From Raoultibacter massiliensis (GTDB lineage: Bacteria > Actinomycetota > Coriobacteriia > Coriobacteriales > Eggerthellaceae), in NCBI RefSeq assembly GCF_900199545.1, contig NZ_LT962671.1, positions 2,072,155-2,136,154 of the forward strand: a stretch of 64,000 nt of DNA, given 5' to 3'. Below the pieces are notes generated by a model. That model saw only the letters and a program-made list of their open reading frames with translations. It was not told where the DNA came from and did no database searches. The translations under genes and the position numbers were made by a program. Below are positions 44,978 through 53,763 of the stretch, piece after piece. Positions within the stretch are counted from its first letter, which is position 1. Every line of letters begins with the position of its first letter.

Positions 44978-45823
44978 CTAAAGCAGCGCGCCGAGCGCAA
45001 CGCAGGCGGCAAGACCGATGCCGAGCACCGCGACAGAAGAGCCCGAGAGTCTTCTTGGGTTGAGCTCGGTCCGTGTATCGCCCATGCCGTAGCAGCGGGA
45101 TTCCATGGCGATGGCAAGGTTGTCGGCACGGCGAAACAGCCCGACGAACAACGGAATGAGCACGATCTGCCAAGCGCGAAGGCGCTCGATCACGCTTCCG
45201 TCGGAAAACGCTGCACCGCGGGCCCACTGCGCAGCGCGCACCTGCCCGAATTCCTCGGCCGTCACGGGAATGAACCGGAGCGCAATCGAAACCATCATGG
45301 CGATATCTTGCGTGGGAACGCGAAAGGCGCGCAGGGGCTTTAAAAAGTCGTTGAGCGCATCGGTCAGATCGTTCGAGGTGGTGGTGAAGCATACGATGAA
45401 GCTGGCAAGCACCAGAAACACGATGCGCAGCGCGTAGAAGCAGCCGCGCGCAAAGCCCTCGGGCACGAACCCGAACGTTCCGAACAAGGGCACCGGCGCC
45501 GCCCCCGTAAGAACCCCGGCCGACACATCGCCCATCCCGTAGATTGTCGCCACATGGCCCACATCGAGAGCGAAGCTGTTGAACGCAAGCGTGAACGCCA
45601 GAATAACGTACACGGGCACAAGCAGCGAGAACATCCGCCTGAAAGGCACTCTGGCCAAAATCGTTGCGGCGAGACACGCCGCGATGCAGATGAGCAGCCC
45701 CGCCCACGTATGGATGAAAAACAGCGTGATGGAGTACGCGAGCAGCAAGACGAGCTTGACGCGCGCGTCAAGACGATGGACGCTCGTCGCGCCGGGTATG
45801 TAGATGCTTATGTTGAACTGCAT
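44978..45823 (-). CDS. Energy-coupling factor transporter, EcfT-type membrane subunit
   Basis: A 281-residue membrane protein of the EcfT/CbiQ family, which links vitamin- or metal-binding S components to the two ECF ATPases. N-terminal SVHRLDARVKLVLLLAYSI is the typical HPLDPRxK-like start. The cytoplasmic coupling region shows the Ala-Arg-Gly signature (QVRAAQWARGAAF, about residues 209-221). Its length is normal. No ATPase or S-component gene is adjacent, so partners must lie elsewhere. The ATG at 45823 has no strong ribosome site; a TTG 18 bases earlier is possible. Confidence 0.85.
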   Translation of the reverse strand: MQFNISIYIPGATSVHRLDARVKLVLLLAYSITLFFIHTWAGLLICIAACLAATILARVPFRRMFSLLVPVYVILAFTLAFNSFALDVGHVATIYGMGDVSAGVLTGAAPVPLFGTFGFVPEGFARGCFYALRIVFLVLASFIVCFTTTSNDLTDALNDFLKPLRAFRVPTQDIAMMVSIALRFIPVTAEEFGQVRAAQWARGAAFSDGSVIERLRAWQIVLIPLFVGLFRRADNLAIAMESRCYGMGDTRTELNPRRLSGSSVAVLGIGLAACVALGALL

Positions 45824-45848
45824 GCAAGCAGTATGCCACAACCGGGGA

Positions 45849-45891
45849 AAAACGAAGAGGGCGCGGCGTCTACGGGGGTGACACCGCGCTC
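45849..45891 (-). terminator. Intrinsic terminator after the LEA-like gene
   Basis: An imperfect GC-rich stem (about 45857-45870 with 45879-45891), followed by TTTTT on the minus strand. Confidence 0.6.
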
Positions 45892-45915
45892 TCGTGTGCT
45901 TAATCGATTGTAGGT

Positions 45916-46236
45916 TTAGAACTTCGCCTTGATCTTCTCGAAGGCATCTTGGACGGCCTCGCCTGCATCCTGTGCGGCGCCCTTGACCGTCTCGGCTGCA
46001 GATTCCGCTGCATGCTTGACGTTTTCAGCCGCCTCGCTCGCGCTCTCCTTCACCTTGTCCATGGCATCGGGTGCTTCGGTCTTCGCGTCGGTTGCCGCAT
46101 CCTTCACGCCGTTGCGCACGTCATGAGCGGTATCCTTGGCGGCGTTCTTCGCATCGGTTGCAGCGTCTTTCGCCGCGTTCTTCATATCGTGAGCCTTGTC
46201 TTCCACATCGTTCATCATCGTATTCACTTCAGCCAT
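45916..46236 (-). CDS. LEA-like alpha-helical repeat protein
   Basis: A 106-residue protein made almost wholly of Ala, Lys, Asp, Glu and Val in an 11-residue-like helical pattern (KNAAKDAATDAKNAAKDTAH, then SEAAENVKHAAESAAETVKG). This composition is that of group 3 late-embryogenesis-abundant or CsbD/YtxH-like stress proteins. Ribosome site GAGGAGG. The small acidic protein gene lies just upstream on the same strand. A protective role under stress is a guess from composition. Confidence 0.78.
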   Translation of the reverse strand: MAEVNTMMNDVEDKAHDMKNAAKDAATDAKNAAKDTAHDVRNGVKDAATDAKTEAPDAMDKVKESASEAAENVKHAAESAAETVKGAAQDAGEAVQDAFEKIKAKF

Positions 46237-46285
46237 GATGGCCTCCTCTGGTCAAATGGTGGGTTCCTGTATCGTCAAGCGATGT

Positions 46286-46522
46286 TTAGTCGCCGAATTC
46301 CTGCTCGGTCGCTTCCTTAAGCTCCTCGGCTTTTGCCGCGGTTTCAGCCGCCTCGACGGAAGCGGTTTCGTCTCCCGCTTCGTCTGCTTCTTCAACGGAG
46401 GCCTCAGCCTCGAATTTAATGCTTTCCTCCATGCGCTCAAGCTCTTCGGCTGCACGCTTGCGCTCTACATCATCGTCCATGTCGAGCATCTTCTCGGCAT
46501 CGGTCAATCCTGTTTCGCTCAT
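46286..46522 (-). CDS. Small acidic protein resembling the ribosomal protein L17 tail
   Basis: A 78-residue acidic protein (start at 46522 with AAAGGAG). Its central and C-terminal part (AEELERMEESIKFEAEASVE, then EADEAGDETASVEAAETAAK) is strikingly similar to the acidic C-terminal tail of L17 at 52.1-52.4 kb (AEELEQIEEAVKEEAEASVE, then AADEAGDTEAAVEAAETAAE). No other domain is present. The upstream in-frame extension is not coding. It may be a copy of the tail that became a gene of its own; function unknown. Confidence 0.75.
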   Translation of the reverse strand: MSETGLTDAEKMLDMDDDVERKRAAEELERMEESIKFEAEASVEEADEAGDETASVEAAETAAKAEELKEATEQEFGD

Positions 46523-46795
46523 GATCCTGCTCCTTTCTTCAGCCCCGATGAGGCGATGTCGCCGATGGGAACGGCGCTGTGTTTTTGTTAGTTCGATTGT
46601 ATGGCTTACGGCAGATCGGTAGGCGTACGGGCGGCAACGGAGATCCAACGGTTCCGTTGCGAAAGAAACGAGGGGGTAACGCAGATACGCAAACAGCCCG
46701 AACGGCACTCGGAGCGAAAGGGACGGGCTTCGAGACGAGGCGTTGAATAAGCGGTATACTTGCATATCGGTGCAAGGGCACGGGAGGATATGCCG

Positions 46796-48259
46796 ATGGG
46801 GAAACGCACGCCTGCGGTCATCAATCAGGCAGAGGAACGGCAGCGCTTGCTCGAGAGCGTTAAGCGCAGCGTTGCCAAAAACCCCTACCTGAGCATCGCC
46901 TTCGGCTTGTATTGGATGCAGACGACGCTTCTGTTCCAAAGCCCGTATCTGTTTCTTGAGGCTTCTCCTCTTGTCGGCTTCCCGCTTCCCAAAGGCACTA
47001 TGCTGCTCGTTGCAAGCGTGGCGACCTATCTCACCTGGAGCATCTTGTACAAGCGCATCAACTCGATGAGCATAAAGCGCTGGTTTCCCTTTGCGCTCGG
47101 CATCGGCCTATCGCTGGGAGCGCTTCTGTTCACCTGCTACCCCGCCTTCACCGAAACCCACCACGACATCGCGGTCATCGTTTACCTGTTCGGCTCCGTG
47201 CTCATCGGATGCGGCACCGCCAACATCAACCTCGAGGCGAGCCGCATTCTCGGACACATAGGCCCCAAACAGGCGCTTTTTCATCTGGTGTTCGCACTGC
47301 TCATCGGAACGGCAGGCGCATATCTCTTCTCGCTTCTGCCGATGGGAATAGGAAAGATCGCCATCGTGGCTGTACCCGCCCCCATGGTGTACTGCCTTAT
47401 GAAGAGCTTCGACGCCGTCCCACGTAAAATGGTTTACAGCCACGGGTTGAAAACGAAGGTGAAGTTGCCGACGAAATTCCTCGTAACCTCGGCATTCCAA
47501 GGTTTTGCGCTTGGCGTCATGCACAGCCTGCTCGTCAACTCCTTCGAGAATTCCGCACTGCTCGTATCGTTCGGATTCCTCGCGGCCATCGGGCTTGTGT
47601 TCTTCTGCTCGATCATGCTTAAAAGCGATTTTGACCTGCTGTTCTACCGGATCGGCTTCCCGCTTATGGCGATGGGATTTTTTCTGCTCGGCATCGTGCC
47701 GAGCACGATAGAGCTAGGCGCTGCGGTGCTTGATGTAGGGTACTGCTTTCAATATCTCATCAGCTGCTCGCTGTGCGCATATCTCGCAAAGGGGCTCGAT
47801 CAGCCGCCTATCTGGATCGTTGGGACGAGCACCGCCTGCCTTCTTCTCGGCCAGCTGCTCGGAACCGTTCTCGAAGCCCTCTCCCCCGACCAGACGGTGC
47901 TTGCCGTCGTCGTCGCTTTCGTGCTCGTGCTCGCCGCCCTCTACATGACCAGCAGCCAGAACCTCAAACGCGGATGGGGGGCGGTAAGCCCCGGCTCCGA
48001 CCACAAAACGGATTCGGGAGCCAACGAATCGCTTGCGATCCAACTGCTGGCAAGCGAGCATGGCCTCTCGGCTCGCGAGACGGAGGTGTATTCGCTTCTC
48101 GTCAAAGGGTACAGCCGCAAAGCGATCGGCAACGAACTGTGTCTTGCAGAAGAAACCATCAAAACGCACACCGGCAGGATCTATCAAAAGTTCATCGTGC
48201 ACTCCAAGCAAGAGCTCATCGTGATGACGCACGAGCGGGCGGCAACGCTCGATTCCTGA
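46796..48259 (+). CDS. Membrane LuxR-family regulator 5
   Basis: A 487-residue protein with about 12 membrane segments (residues 35-395) and a C-terminal LuxR domain (about 420-478: LSARETEVYSLLVKGYSR, then EETIKTHTGRIYQKFIVHSK). I chose the ATG at 46796 because GGGAGG is 8 bases upstream; an ATG two codons earlier is too close to that site. A TATACT lies at 46755-46760. It converges with flavoprotein 5, separated by a bidirectional terminator. Confidence 0.87.
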   Translation: MGKRTPAVINQAEERQRLLESVKRSVAKNPYLSIAFGLYWMQTTLLFQSPYLFLEASPLVGFPLPKGTMLLVASVATYLTWSILYKRINSMSIKRWFPFALGIGLSLGALLFTCYPAFTETHHDIAVIVYLFGSVLIGCGTANINLEASRILGHIGPKQALFHLVFALLIGTAGAYLFSLLPMGIGKIAIVAVPAPMVYCLMKSFDAVPRKMVYSHGLKTKVKLPTKFLVTSAFQGFALGVMHSLLVNSFENSALLVSFGFLAAIGLVFFCSIMLKSDFDLLFYRIGFPLMAMGFFLLGIVPSTIELGAAVLDVGYCFQYLISCSLCAYLAKGLDQPPIWIVGTSTACLLLGQLLGTVLEALSPDQTVLAVVVAFVLVLAALYMTSSQNLKRGWGAVSPGSDHKTDSGANESLAIQLLASEHGLSARETEVYSLLVKGYSRKAIGNELCLAEETIKTHTGRIYQKFIVHSKQELIVMTHERAATLDS

Positions 48260-48380
48260 CGGAGAAAGGCACGCGCATCGGCGTCGACCCGAAAACGTCT
48301 GTTTGAGCGCACCCAGCCCAGAGCAAAAAGAGACGGTGCACCTTGCCGCCCCGATCCCGCATATCGCCCCGAGACGGAGA

Positions 48381-48412
48381 AAAGCTCCGACGCCCGAAGG
48401 CGCCGGAGCTTT
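48381..48412. terminator. Bidirectional terminator between LuxR 5 and flavoprotein 5
   Basis: A 9-bp perfect stem (AAAGCTCCG/CGGAGCTTT) with a 14-base loop, between convergent genes. Confidence 0.75.
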
Positions 48413-48450
48413 CGGGCGAAGTTCCGCCCGTTTGCTGCCGAAAATAGAGC

Positions 48451-50205
48451 TTATTCGTTTTCGGCGATGTACTTGCCGGTCAAATAACCGAAGGTGATGC
48501 AAGTCATACCGTAGTTCGCGCCCTCGATCATGAACGTGTAGGTTCCCGAGAACATGTCGCCCACCATCGTGCCCACGTTGTACAGGCCGGGAAGCGGCTT
48601 GTCATCGGCGTCGCACACCTGCATGTGCACGTTGGTGTTCAACCCGCCGAGCACCGTCAAAAAGCCGAACGTCTCGCACATCTCGCCGAAGAACGGGCCT
48701 TCTTCGATCTTATGCAGATGCTGCGGATCCTTATGGAAGTCCTCGTCCACGCCCTTTTCCGCAAGCTCGTTGTAGCGGTTGACCGTCTCGATCGTTTCTT
48801 TCGGAAGGCCGAGTTTCTCGATAACCTCCTCGATCGTGTCGCCCATAACGTAGGTCTGCCCGTTGCCCTCAGCGGTTTTGGTCCAGCCCGCAACCGCAGC
48901 CGCAATGGCCTCTTCGCCGGTCATCATCGAGTCAACCGTCCAGTCGCCCGAAACGGCCTCGTGCTTCGCATAGCCCGCATCCCAGATCGCGTACGCTTTC
49001 TTCTCGGGAAGCAGCATGATGTTTTCAGCCGCCATAGGACCTATGCAGTCCTCGTTCATGTAGCGCTGACCATCACGGTCGAGCAGAAGTCCGAGATGGT
49101 TGGTGTAGAGGTTGCGCGGACCGGGAGCCCAATACGATCCCATCGTGCAATTCGGGAAGCTCTTCTGCCATGCGGCGCCGACCCACAGCCCCATCTTCTG
49201 GCCCTGGCCTTTGTAGATGCCGCCGTACTTGAAGCCCTGATCGTAGTCCGGTTCGCTGTCGTAGACCTTCGGGTCGACGAAATCAGCGGTCTCAGGGCAA
49301 AAGCAACGCATCATATCGCGATCTCCCGAGAAGTCGCCCGTTGCCAGCACGATGGCGTTCTTGCCGACGTACTTCGCATAGGTGCCGTCTTCTCGCTTGC
49401 AGATGACCGCGGTTACGCGTCCCGTGTTGTCACCTTCGCGAACAAGCTGCTCGGCAACGTTCTTGTAATAGATCGCACCGCCCAGATCTTCGGTGAGATG
49501 GCGGGCAAGCTCGTAGACCAAGAGCGGCTGCATCTTGCCTGTAACGACTTCCATGTTCTCCTCAGGAGGCTCCTGGCCGTTGAGATTCCAGCCCACGGCA
49601 GCCGTGCGCTGCAGGTAGAGGCTATCCTCCTCATCGGGCGTCCCGATTTCGATATCGATCGAGTAGCCGGCCTTTTCCATAAGGTCGATCGTCCAGTTCA
49701 TGGCCGTCTCGGAGTTGTTGTAGTGCTGGTACCACTTGCGCTGGTCGACCTTGTGCATCTGGCAGAATATCTCCTTTTGGTACTGCGAGACGGGAACGCG
49801 CGGATACCCCTGCTCCTCGAACGCCTTGCAGAACACGGCGTTGTTCGAACCGCCGCGCGACGTCGGCTTGGTGGAGGCCGACACGATGACGACGTTCTTG
49901 CCCTCTTCGGCGGCGCTGTTCGCCGTCATGAGGCCCGCCGTGCCGGCGCCGACGACAATCACGTCGGCCTCGATGGTTTCGGCGATGTCGCCCTCCGCAA
50001 TCGGCTCGGGCGGAATCTCGAACGACCATTTGCGCTTCATGGATTCTGCGGTCAGATATTCCTCCCCGTCGGCCGACACGGGCGTTTCAACATCCTTCTT
50101 GCCGGCATCGCCGCTCGGCGCGCACGCCCCGAGCGTGGCCGCAGCCACAGCCCCCATGGCAGTGACGCCAGCGCCTTTGAGGAAATTCCTACGATCCAAT
50201 TCCAT
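48451..50205 (-). CDS. TAT-exported FAD-dependent fumarate-reductase-like flavoprotein 5
   Basis: A 584-residue protein with a twin-arginine signal (LDRRNFLKGAGV, residues 3-14) and a cysteine at LGAC. The FAD motif is VIVVGAGTAGLMTANSAA (about residues 80-97), and the block TSRGGSNNAVFCKAF follows. The C-terminus has LPGLYNVGTMVGDMFSGTYT and FGYLTGKYIAENE, almost the same ending as flavoprotein 3. Ribosome site GAAGGGAG. It converges with membrane LuxR 5. No haem partner is adjacent. The acceptor is unknown. Confidence 0.88.
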   Translation of the reverse strand: MELDRRNFLKGAGVTAMGAVAAATLGACAPSGDAGKKDVETPVSADGEEYLTAESMKRKWSFEIPPEPIAEGDIAETIEADVIVVGAGTAGLMTANSAAEEGKNVVIVSASTKPTSRGGSNNAVFCKAFEEQGYPRVPVSQYQKEIFCQMHKVDQRKWYQHYNNSETAMNWTIDLMEKAGYSIDIEIGTPDEEDSLYLQRTAAVGWNLNGQEPPEENMEVVTGKMQPLLVYELARHLTEDLGGAIYYKNVAEQLVREGDNTGRVTAVICKREDGTYAKYVGKNAIVLATGDFSGDRDMMRCFCPETADFVDPKVYDSEPDYDQGFKYGGIYKGQGQKMGLWVGAAWQKSFPNCTMGSYWAPGPRNLYTNHLGLLLDRDGQRYMNEDCIGPMAAENIMLLPEKKAYAIWDAGYAKHEAVSGDWTVDSMMTGEEAIAAAVAGWTKTAEGNGQTYVMGDTIEEVIEKLGLPKETIETVNRYNELAEKGVDEDFHKDPQHLHKIEEGPFFGEMCETFGFLTVLGGLNTNVHMQVCDADDKPLPGLYNVGTMVGDMFSGTYTFMIEGANYGMTCITFGYLTGKYIAENE

Positions 50206-50443
50206 GTTTTTTCTCCCTTCCTGATGGTTTCACGCAGCTGGTTTCGCCCATCCGCACCCGTTGCCCGCGGATGGGGCGCATGCCGAACATGCGTGTAAGA
50301 GGATTTCCCTATCGGGGCTTGTGCCCGCTCCTCTCGCACCGCACTCTATGAAAAATCAGGAAGCAGGGTATCCCCCGCAACGGGGCTACATTCGGTTTTC
50401 AACCTTTGGCCCGTTTTGGGGGATAAATGACCTGGGGTTTCAA

Positions 50444-50920
50444 TTAGAACGTGAACTCTGCATCCCAGTTGAAATCGCCCGACGTCTCGACATCAGCAGG
50501 CCAGTGATCGCACCACGCGGGAACCGAGGGGCTCGCCACGCGATCGACGCTCGGCGTGTACGGCTTGATGTCGATGACGGGGGTTCCCAGCTCGGCGTCG
50601 ATGTAGTACGTGCTGACGCATCCCCGCTCGATATCGAGATCCGCCACATCGACAACGGATGCGCATACCGGGTTCGGTCGGATGGGAGAGCGGGTGGCGA
50701 AAATTCCCAAGGGGGCTTTCACCTTCCGGTAGGGCATTCCCGCGTCGAGAAGCGTGCGGTACTCGGGTTCATCGGCCCCACTCGCCCACCACAAAACAAT
50801 GAGATGGCTGAAGCCTTCGAGACCGCGAAGGCCCGCTCGGTAGGCCTCGTCGATTGCGATGACCTGCCCGCATTCTCCCGAACGTATCTCGCCGATGGGA
50901 TTGATGGTTATCTCTTTCAT
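50444..50920 (-). CDS. trmO: TrmO-type tRNA t6A37 methyltransferase
   Basis: A 158-residue protein of the TrmO/YaeB (VirR) family, which N6-methylates threonylcarbamoyladenosine at position 37 of some tRNAs using S-adenosylmethionine. The core motif is KAPLGIFATRSPIRPNPVCA (about residues 66-85), followed by VIDIKPYTPSVDRV. The E. coli enzyme has a further C-terminal domain; this one is the short, single-domain form. The start at 50920 has GAAAGGAG upstream. Confidence 0.85.
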   Translation of the reverse strand: MKEITINPIGEIRSGECGQVIAIDEAYRAGLRGLEGFSHLIVLWWASGADEPEYRTLLDAGMPYRKVKAPLGIFATRSPIRPNPVCASVVDVADLDIERGCVSTYYIDAELGTPVIDIKPYTPSVDRVASPSVPAWCDHWPADVETSGDFNWDAEFTF

Positions 50921-51090
50921 GAAGCTGCTCCTTTCAATTGGCTTAAGGAACATACAGGCTGACATCGTGTCAGGGTCAACAGGATGTTTCGGCGCAGCAG
51001 AAAACGAGCGCATGAGACGCACCGTATCGACCTGCAGGCTGATGCCGGGACCCTCGGGTCACCCGCACTGCAACAACAGACGAGCAGCGA

Positions 51091-51921
51091 TCAGCTCCGC
51101 GCGGTTTTCGTTTGGACGGGTATCTGGAATTCCGTCAGGTATTCAGAAGGGTCATCCGCGTTCCAGCAGCCGCGATGGGCGATCTCGCGGGTGTTTCCCG
51201 CCATTTCGAGCGAAGGATGAGCTTCGAGCCATTGGGCGAACGACGCATACACCGAAGCGATGTTCTCGTAAGGACCGTATATCATGACCGAGGCAACCTC
51301 GGGGTATGCCTGAGTTCGGTAAAAGCGAACCGCCCCCGAGCCTTCGCGCATTTCATCGACAGCTACGGCAACTTCGATGTCGACGCCCTCGCCTTCGCCG
51401 CCTTCGTTATGAAACTCGCAGAATTCGATGTACGGATCGGAAACGGATATCCTTTCCGCCTTCATGTACGCGCCAAGCGCCTCCCACGCCAGACGCTCGT
51501 CATCGTAGGCGGAAATGGTCATCCGCAAAGAGACGACGTCGTAGGCAGGAACCGATACGAGCGATACCTCGTAGTCGAAAAGGCTCGAGCCTGTAAGCAC
51601 CGCACGTCTAAGATTTTCCAAATCGGAGAGCATCCGCTCGCTTCGCTCGATATCTGCGCGAAGCTCCTTGCCCCTTCTTTCCAGTTCGTTTGCCAGCGCC
51701 TCGTCATCAAGCGTCGATAATCGCTTGATATCCTCGATGCCGAATCCCATGTCACGCAACGTTGTGATTTTGTTGGCATGGGGAAGCTGTTCCACCGAAT
51801 AGAGGCGATAGCCGCTTTTCGCATCGATTTCAGCCGGCACGAGCAAACCAAGCTTATCGTAGTGACGAAGCATCCGCACCGATATGCGCGACAGCCGAGA
51901 GAACTCCCCTATTTTGAACAT
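51091..51921 (-). CDS. MerR-family regulator with GyrI-like effector domain
   Basis: A 276-residue regulator. The N-terminal MerR winged helix (MFKIGEFSRLSRISVRMLRH, then YDKLGLLVPAEIDAKSGYRL) is followed by a coiled-coil linker (about residues 78-120). The C-terminal half resembles the GyrI/AraC-effector domain (SLVSVPAYDVVSLRMTISAY, then VASVMIYGPYENIASVYASF). This is the BmrR-type layout that binds small aromatic or cationic compounds. The ATG at 51921 has CGGAGG at good spacing. The next gene downstream is trmO, with about 170 bp between. Confidence 0.85.
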   Translation of the reverse strand: MFKIGEFSRLSRISVRMLRHYDKLGLLVPAEIDAKSGYRLYSVEQLPHANKITTLRDMGFGIEDIKRLSTLDDEALANELERRGKELRADIERSERMLSDLENLRRAVLTGSSLFDYEVSLVSVPAYDVVSLRMTISAYDDERLAWEALGAYMKAERISVSDPYIEFCEFHNEGGEGEGVDIEVAVAVDEMREGSGAVRFYRTQAYPEVASVMIYGPYENIASVYASFAQWLEAHPSLEMAGNTREIAHRGCWNADDPSEYLTEFQIPVQTKTARS

Positions 51922-52032
51922 GCTTGCACCTCCGATAATATCCTCTTGCCGCCGATGCTCCGCTCCCGTTGTCAGGAAGCGCAAGCCGATGCGGTCCGTC
52001 GAATCGGTTGGCCGCAACCAGCCCCGCACACA

Positions 52033-52056
52033 GAAAACGGGGGCCGAAGCCCCCGT
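52033..52056 (-). terminator. Intrinsic terminator of the ribosomal protein operon
   Basis: A perfect 8-bp stem (ACGGGGGC/GCCCCCGT) around a tetraloop, followed by TTTTC on the minus strand. Confidence 0.88.
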
Positions 52057-52091
52057 CTGATTTAGCTCTATGCTGTTCGCAAGCGCTGCGC

Positions 52092-52766
52092 TTACTTGGC
52101 CTCTTCAGCCTTTTCCTCAGCAGCGGTTTCAGCCTTCTGGGTTTCCTCTTTGGCCTCCGCAGCCTCAGCAGCGGTCTCGGCAGCCTCGACGGCGGCCTCG
52201 GTGTCACCCGCCTCATCGGCAGCTTCGACGGAAGCCTCGGCTTCCTCCTTCACTGCCTCCTCGATCTGCTCGAGCTCTTCGGCGGCCTCTTTGGCCTCTT
52301 CAGCCTCAACAGCCTTGGCCTCTTCGGTCTTCTCGGCCTTCTTCGGAGAAGCCTTCTTAGCGGCGGATTTCTTCGCAGCCGGCTTCTCTTCCGCCTTCTT
52401 CTTCACGGGCTCGGTCACGAGCTCGATGATGACCATGGGGGCATTGTCGCCTTTGCGGTTGCCGAGCTTCATGATGCGGGTGTAGCCGCCCTGACGATCG
52501 GAGAACATGCCCTGCTCGACCTTCTCGAAGATCTCGCGAACGAGCTCTTTATCGCCAAGCGCCGCAATGGCGAGACGGCGGGAATGAAGGTCGCCCTTCT
52601 TAGCCCAGGTGATGATCTTGTCGACATCGCCACGGATCTCTTTGGCGCGCGCATCGACCGTCTTGATACGGTCGTTCAGGAACAACGCACCGACCAGGCT
52701 CTTCTTCATTGCCTTGGTGTGGCTCGCGTCGGTACCGAGCTTGCGACCTTTCTTATAGTGTCTCAT
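52092..52766 (-). CDS. rplQ: Ribosomal protein bL17 with long acidic tail
   Basis: A 224-residue L17. The first 120 residues are the conserved ribosomal domain (MRHYKKGRKLGTDASHTKAM, then the HSRRLAIAAL and GGYTRIMKLG blocks). The rest is a Lys/Ala then Glu/Ala-rich tail of about 100 residues, roughly doubling the usual length for the family. A basic AAKKSAAKKASPKKAEKTEE stretch precedes the acidic part, which resembles the small protein at 46.3 kb. It is the last gene of the operon, after rpoA. Confidence 0.95.
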   Translation of the reverse strand: MRHYKKGRKLGTDASHTKAMKKSLVGALFLNDRIKTVDARAKEIRGDVDKIITWAKKGDLHSRRLAIAALGDKELVREIFEKVEQGMFSDRQGGYTRIMKLGNRKGDNAPMVIIELVTEPVKKKAEEKPAAKKSAAKKASPKKAEKTEEAKAVEAEEAKEAAEELEQIEEAVKEEAEASVEAADEAGDTEAAVEAAETAAEAAEAKEETQKAETAAEEKAEEAK

Positions 52767-52779
52767 CGTTATCTAACTC

Positions 52780-53730
52780 CTATAGCTTCAAATTGAGATC
52801 CATCGAGATCAGCTTATCTTTGACCTCTTCGATGGATTTCGCACCAAAGTTCCTGATATTCAAAAGGTCGTTCTCAGAGAACTCGACGAGCTGGCGCACG
52901 GAATGGATGCCCGCGCGCTTCAGGCAGTTGTAGGAGCGAACCGAAAGGTCCAGATCCTCGATCTGCTTGTCGAGTTCCGCGTTGCTCTCCTGGCCTTCGG
53001 GAGCGAAGATCGAGGCAACCTCGCCTTCCTCTTCCTCGAGGGTATCGGAAAGGCTCAAGAACGCGCCCATGTACTGGTTGATAATGTTAGACGCGCGGCA
53101 GATCGCCTCAGTCGGGGCGATGGAGCCGTCGGTCTCAACCTCCAACACCAACTTATCGTAGTCGGTGCGCTGGCCAACGCGGGTGTCGGTTACGTTCAAC
53201 GTGCAACGACGAACCGGCGAGAACAGCGAGTCGACATGGATGACGCCGATGGGATCCTCGGTGCGCTTGTTGCGCTCAGCCGAGACGTAGCCGCGGCCGA
53301 CGCCGATGCGGATGGTCATATCGAGCTGACCGCCGTCGGCAACCGTGGCAATGACATGCTCGGGGTTGATCAGCGTGAATTCGGTGGGGATATCGAGATC
53401 CGCACCGGTGACCGTGCAAGGTCCTTCAGCCAATACGTGAGCAGTCGCCTCTTCGATGTCATCGGAAAGTGCGGAAAACACCAGGCCTTTCACATTCAGC
53501 ACGATGTCGGTAATATCTTCGATCACGCCTTCAGCGGTGGTGAACTCGTGCTGCACTCCCTCGAGCTGGATCGCGGTTGCTTTCGCACCGTCCAGCGACG
53601 AAAGGAGCACTCGACGCATGCAGTTACCCAATGTGTAACCGTAACCACGCTCAAGCGGCTCGACAACGAAACGAGCAACGGTCTCGTTAATCTCTTCCGT
53701 TGTTACCGTCGGCCTCATGAACTCTGTCAT
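52780..53730 (-). CDS. rpoA: RNA polymerase alpha subunit
   Basis: A 316-residue alpha subunit. The N-terminal assembly domain has RGYGYTLGNCMRRVLLSSLD (about residues 33-52), and the C-terminal domain has LDLSVRSYNCLKRAGIHSVR and NIRNFGAKSIEEVKDKL, which bind DNA and activators. Between rpsD and rplQ, as in most bacteria. Confidence 0.97.
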   Translation of the reverse strand: MTEFMRPTVTTEEINETVARFVVEPLERGYGYTLGNCMRRVLLSSLDGAKATAIQLEGVQHEFTTAEGVIEDITDIVLNVKGLVFSALSDDIEEATAHVLAEGPCTVTGADLDIPTEFTLINPEHVIATVADGGQLDMTIRIGVGRGYVSAERNKRTEDPIGVIHVDSLFSPVRRCTLNVTDTRVGQRTDYDKLVLEVETDGSIAPTEAICRASNIINQYMGAFLSLSDTLEEEEGEVASIFAPEGQESNAELDKQIEDLDLSVRSYNCLKRAGIHSVRQLVEFSENDLLNIRNFGAKSIEEVKDKLISMDLNLKL

Positions 53731-53763
53731 ATTGTGTAAGCCTCCTTCTAGTATGCCGCAATG

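Noticed and set aside
48625..50298. 557-codon open frame on the plus strand
   Set aside because: Antisense shadow of flavoprotein 5.
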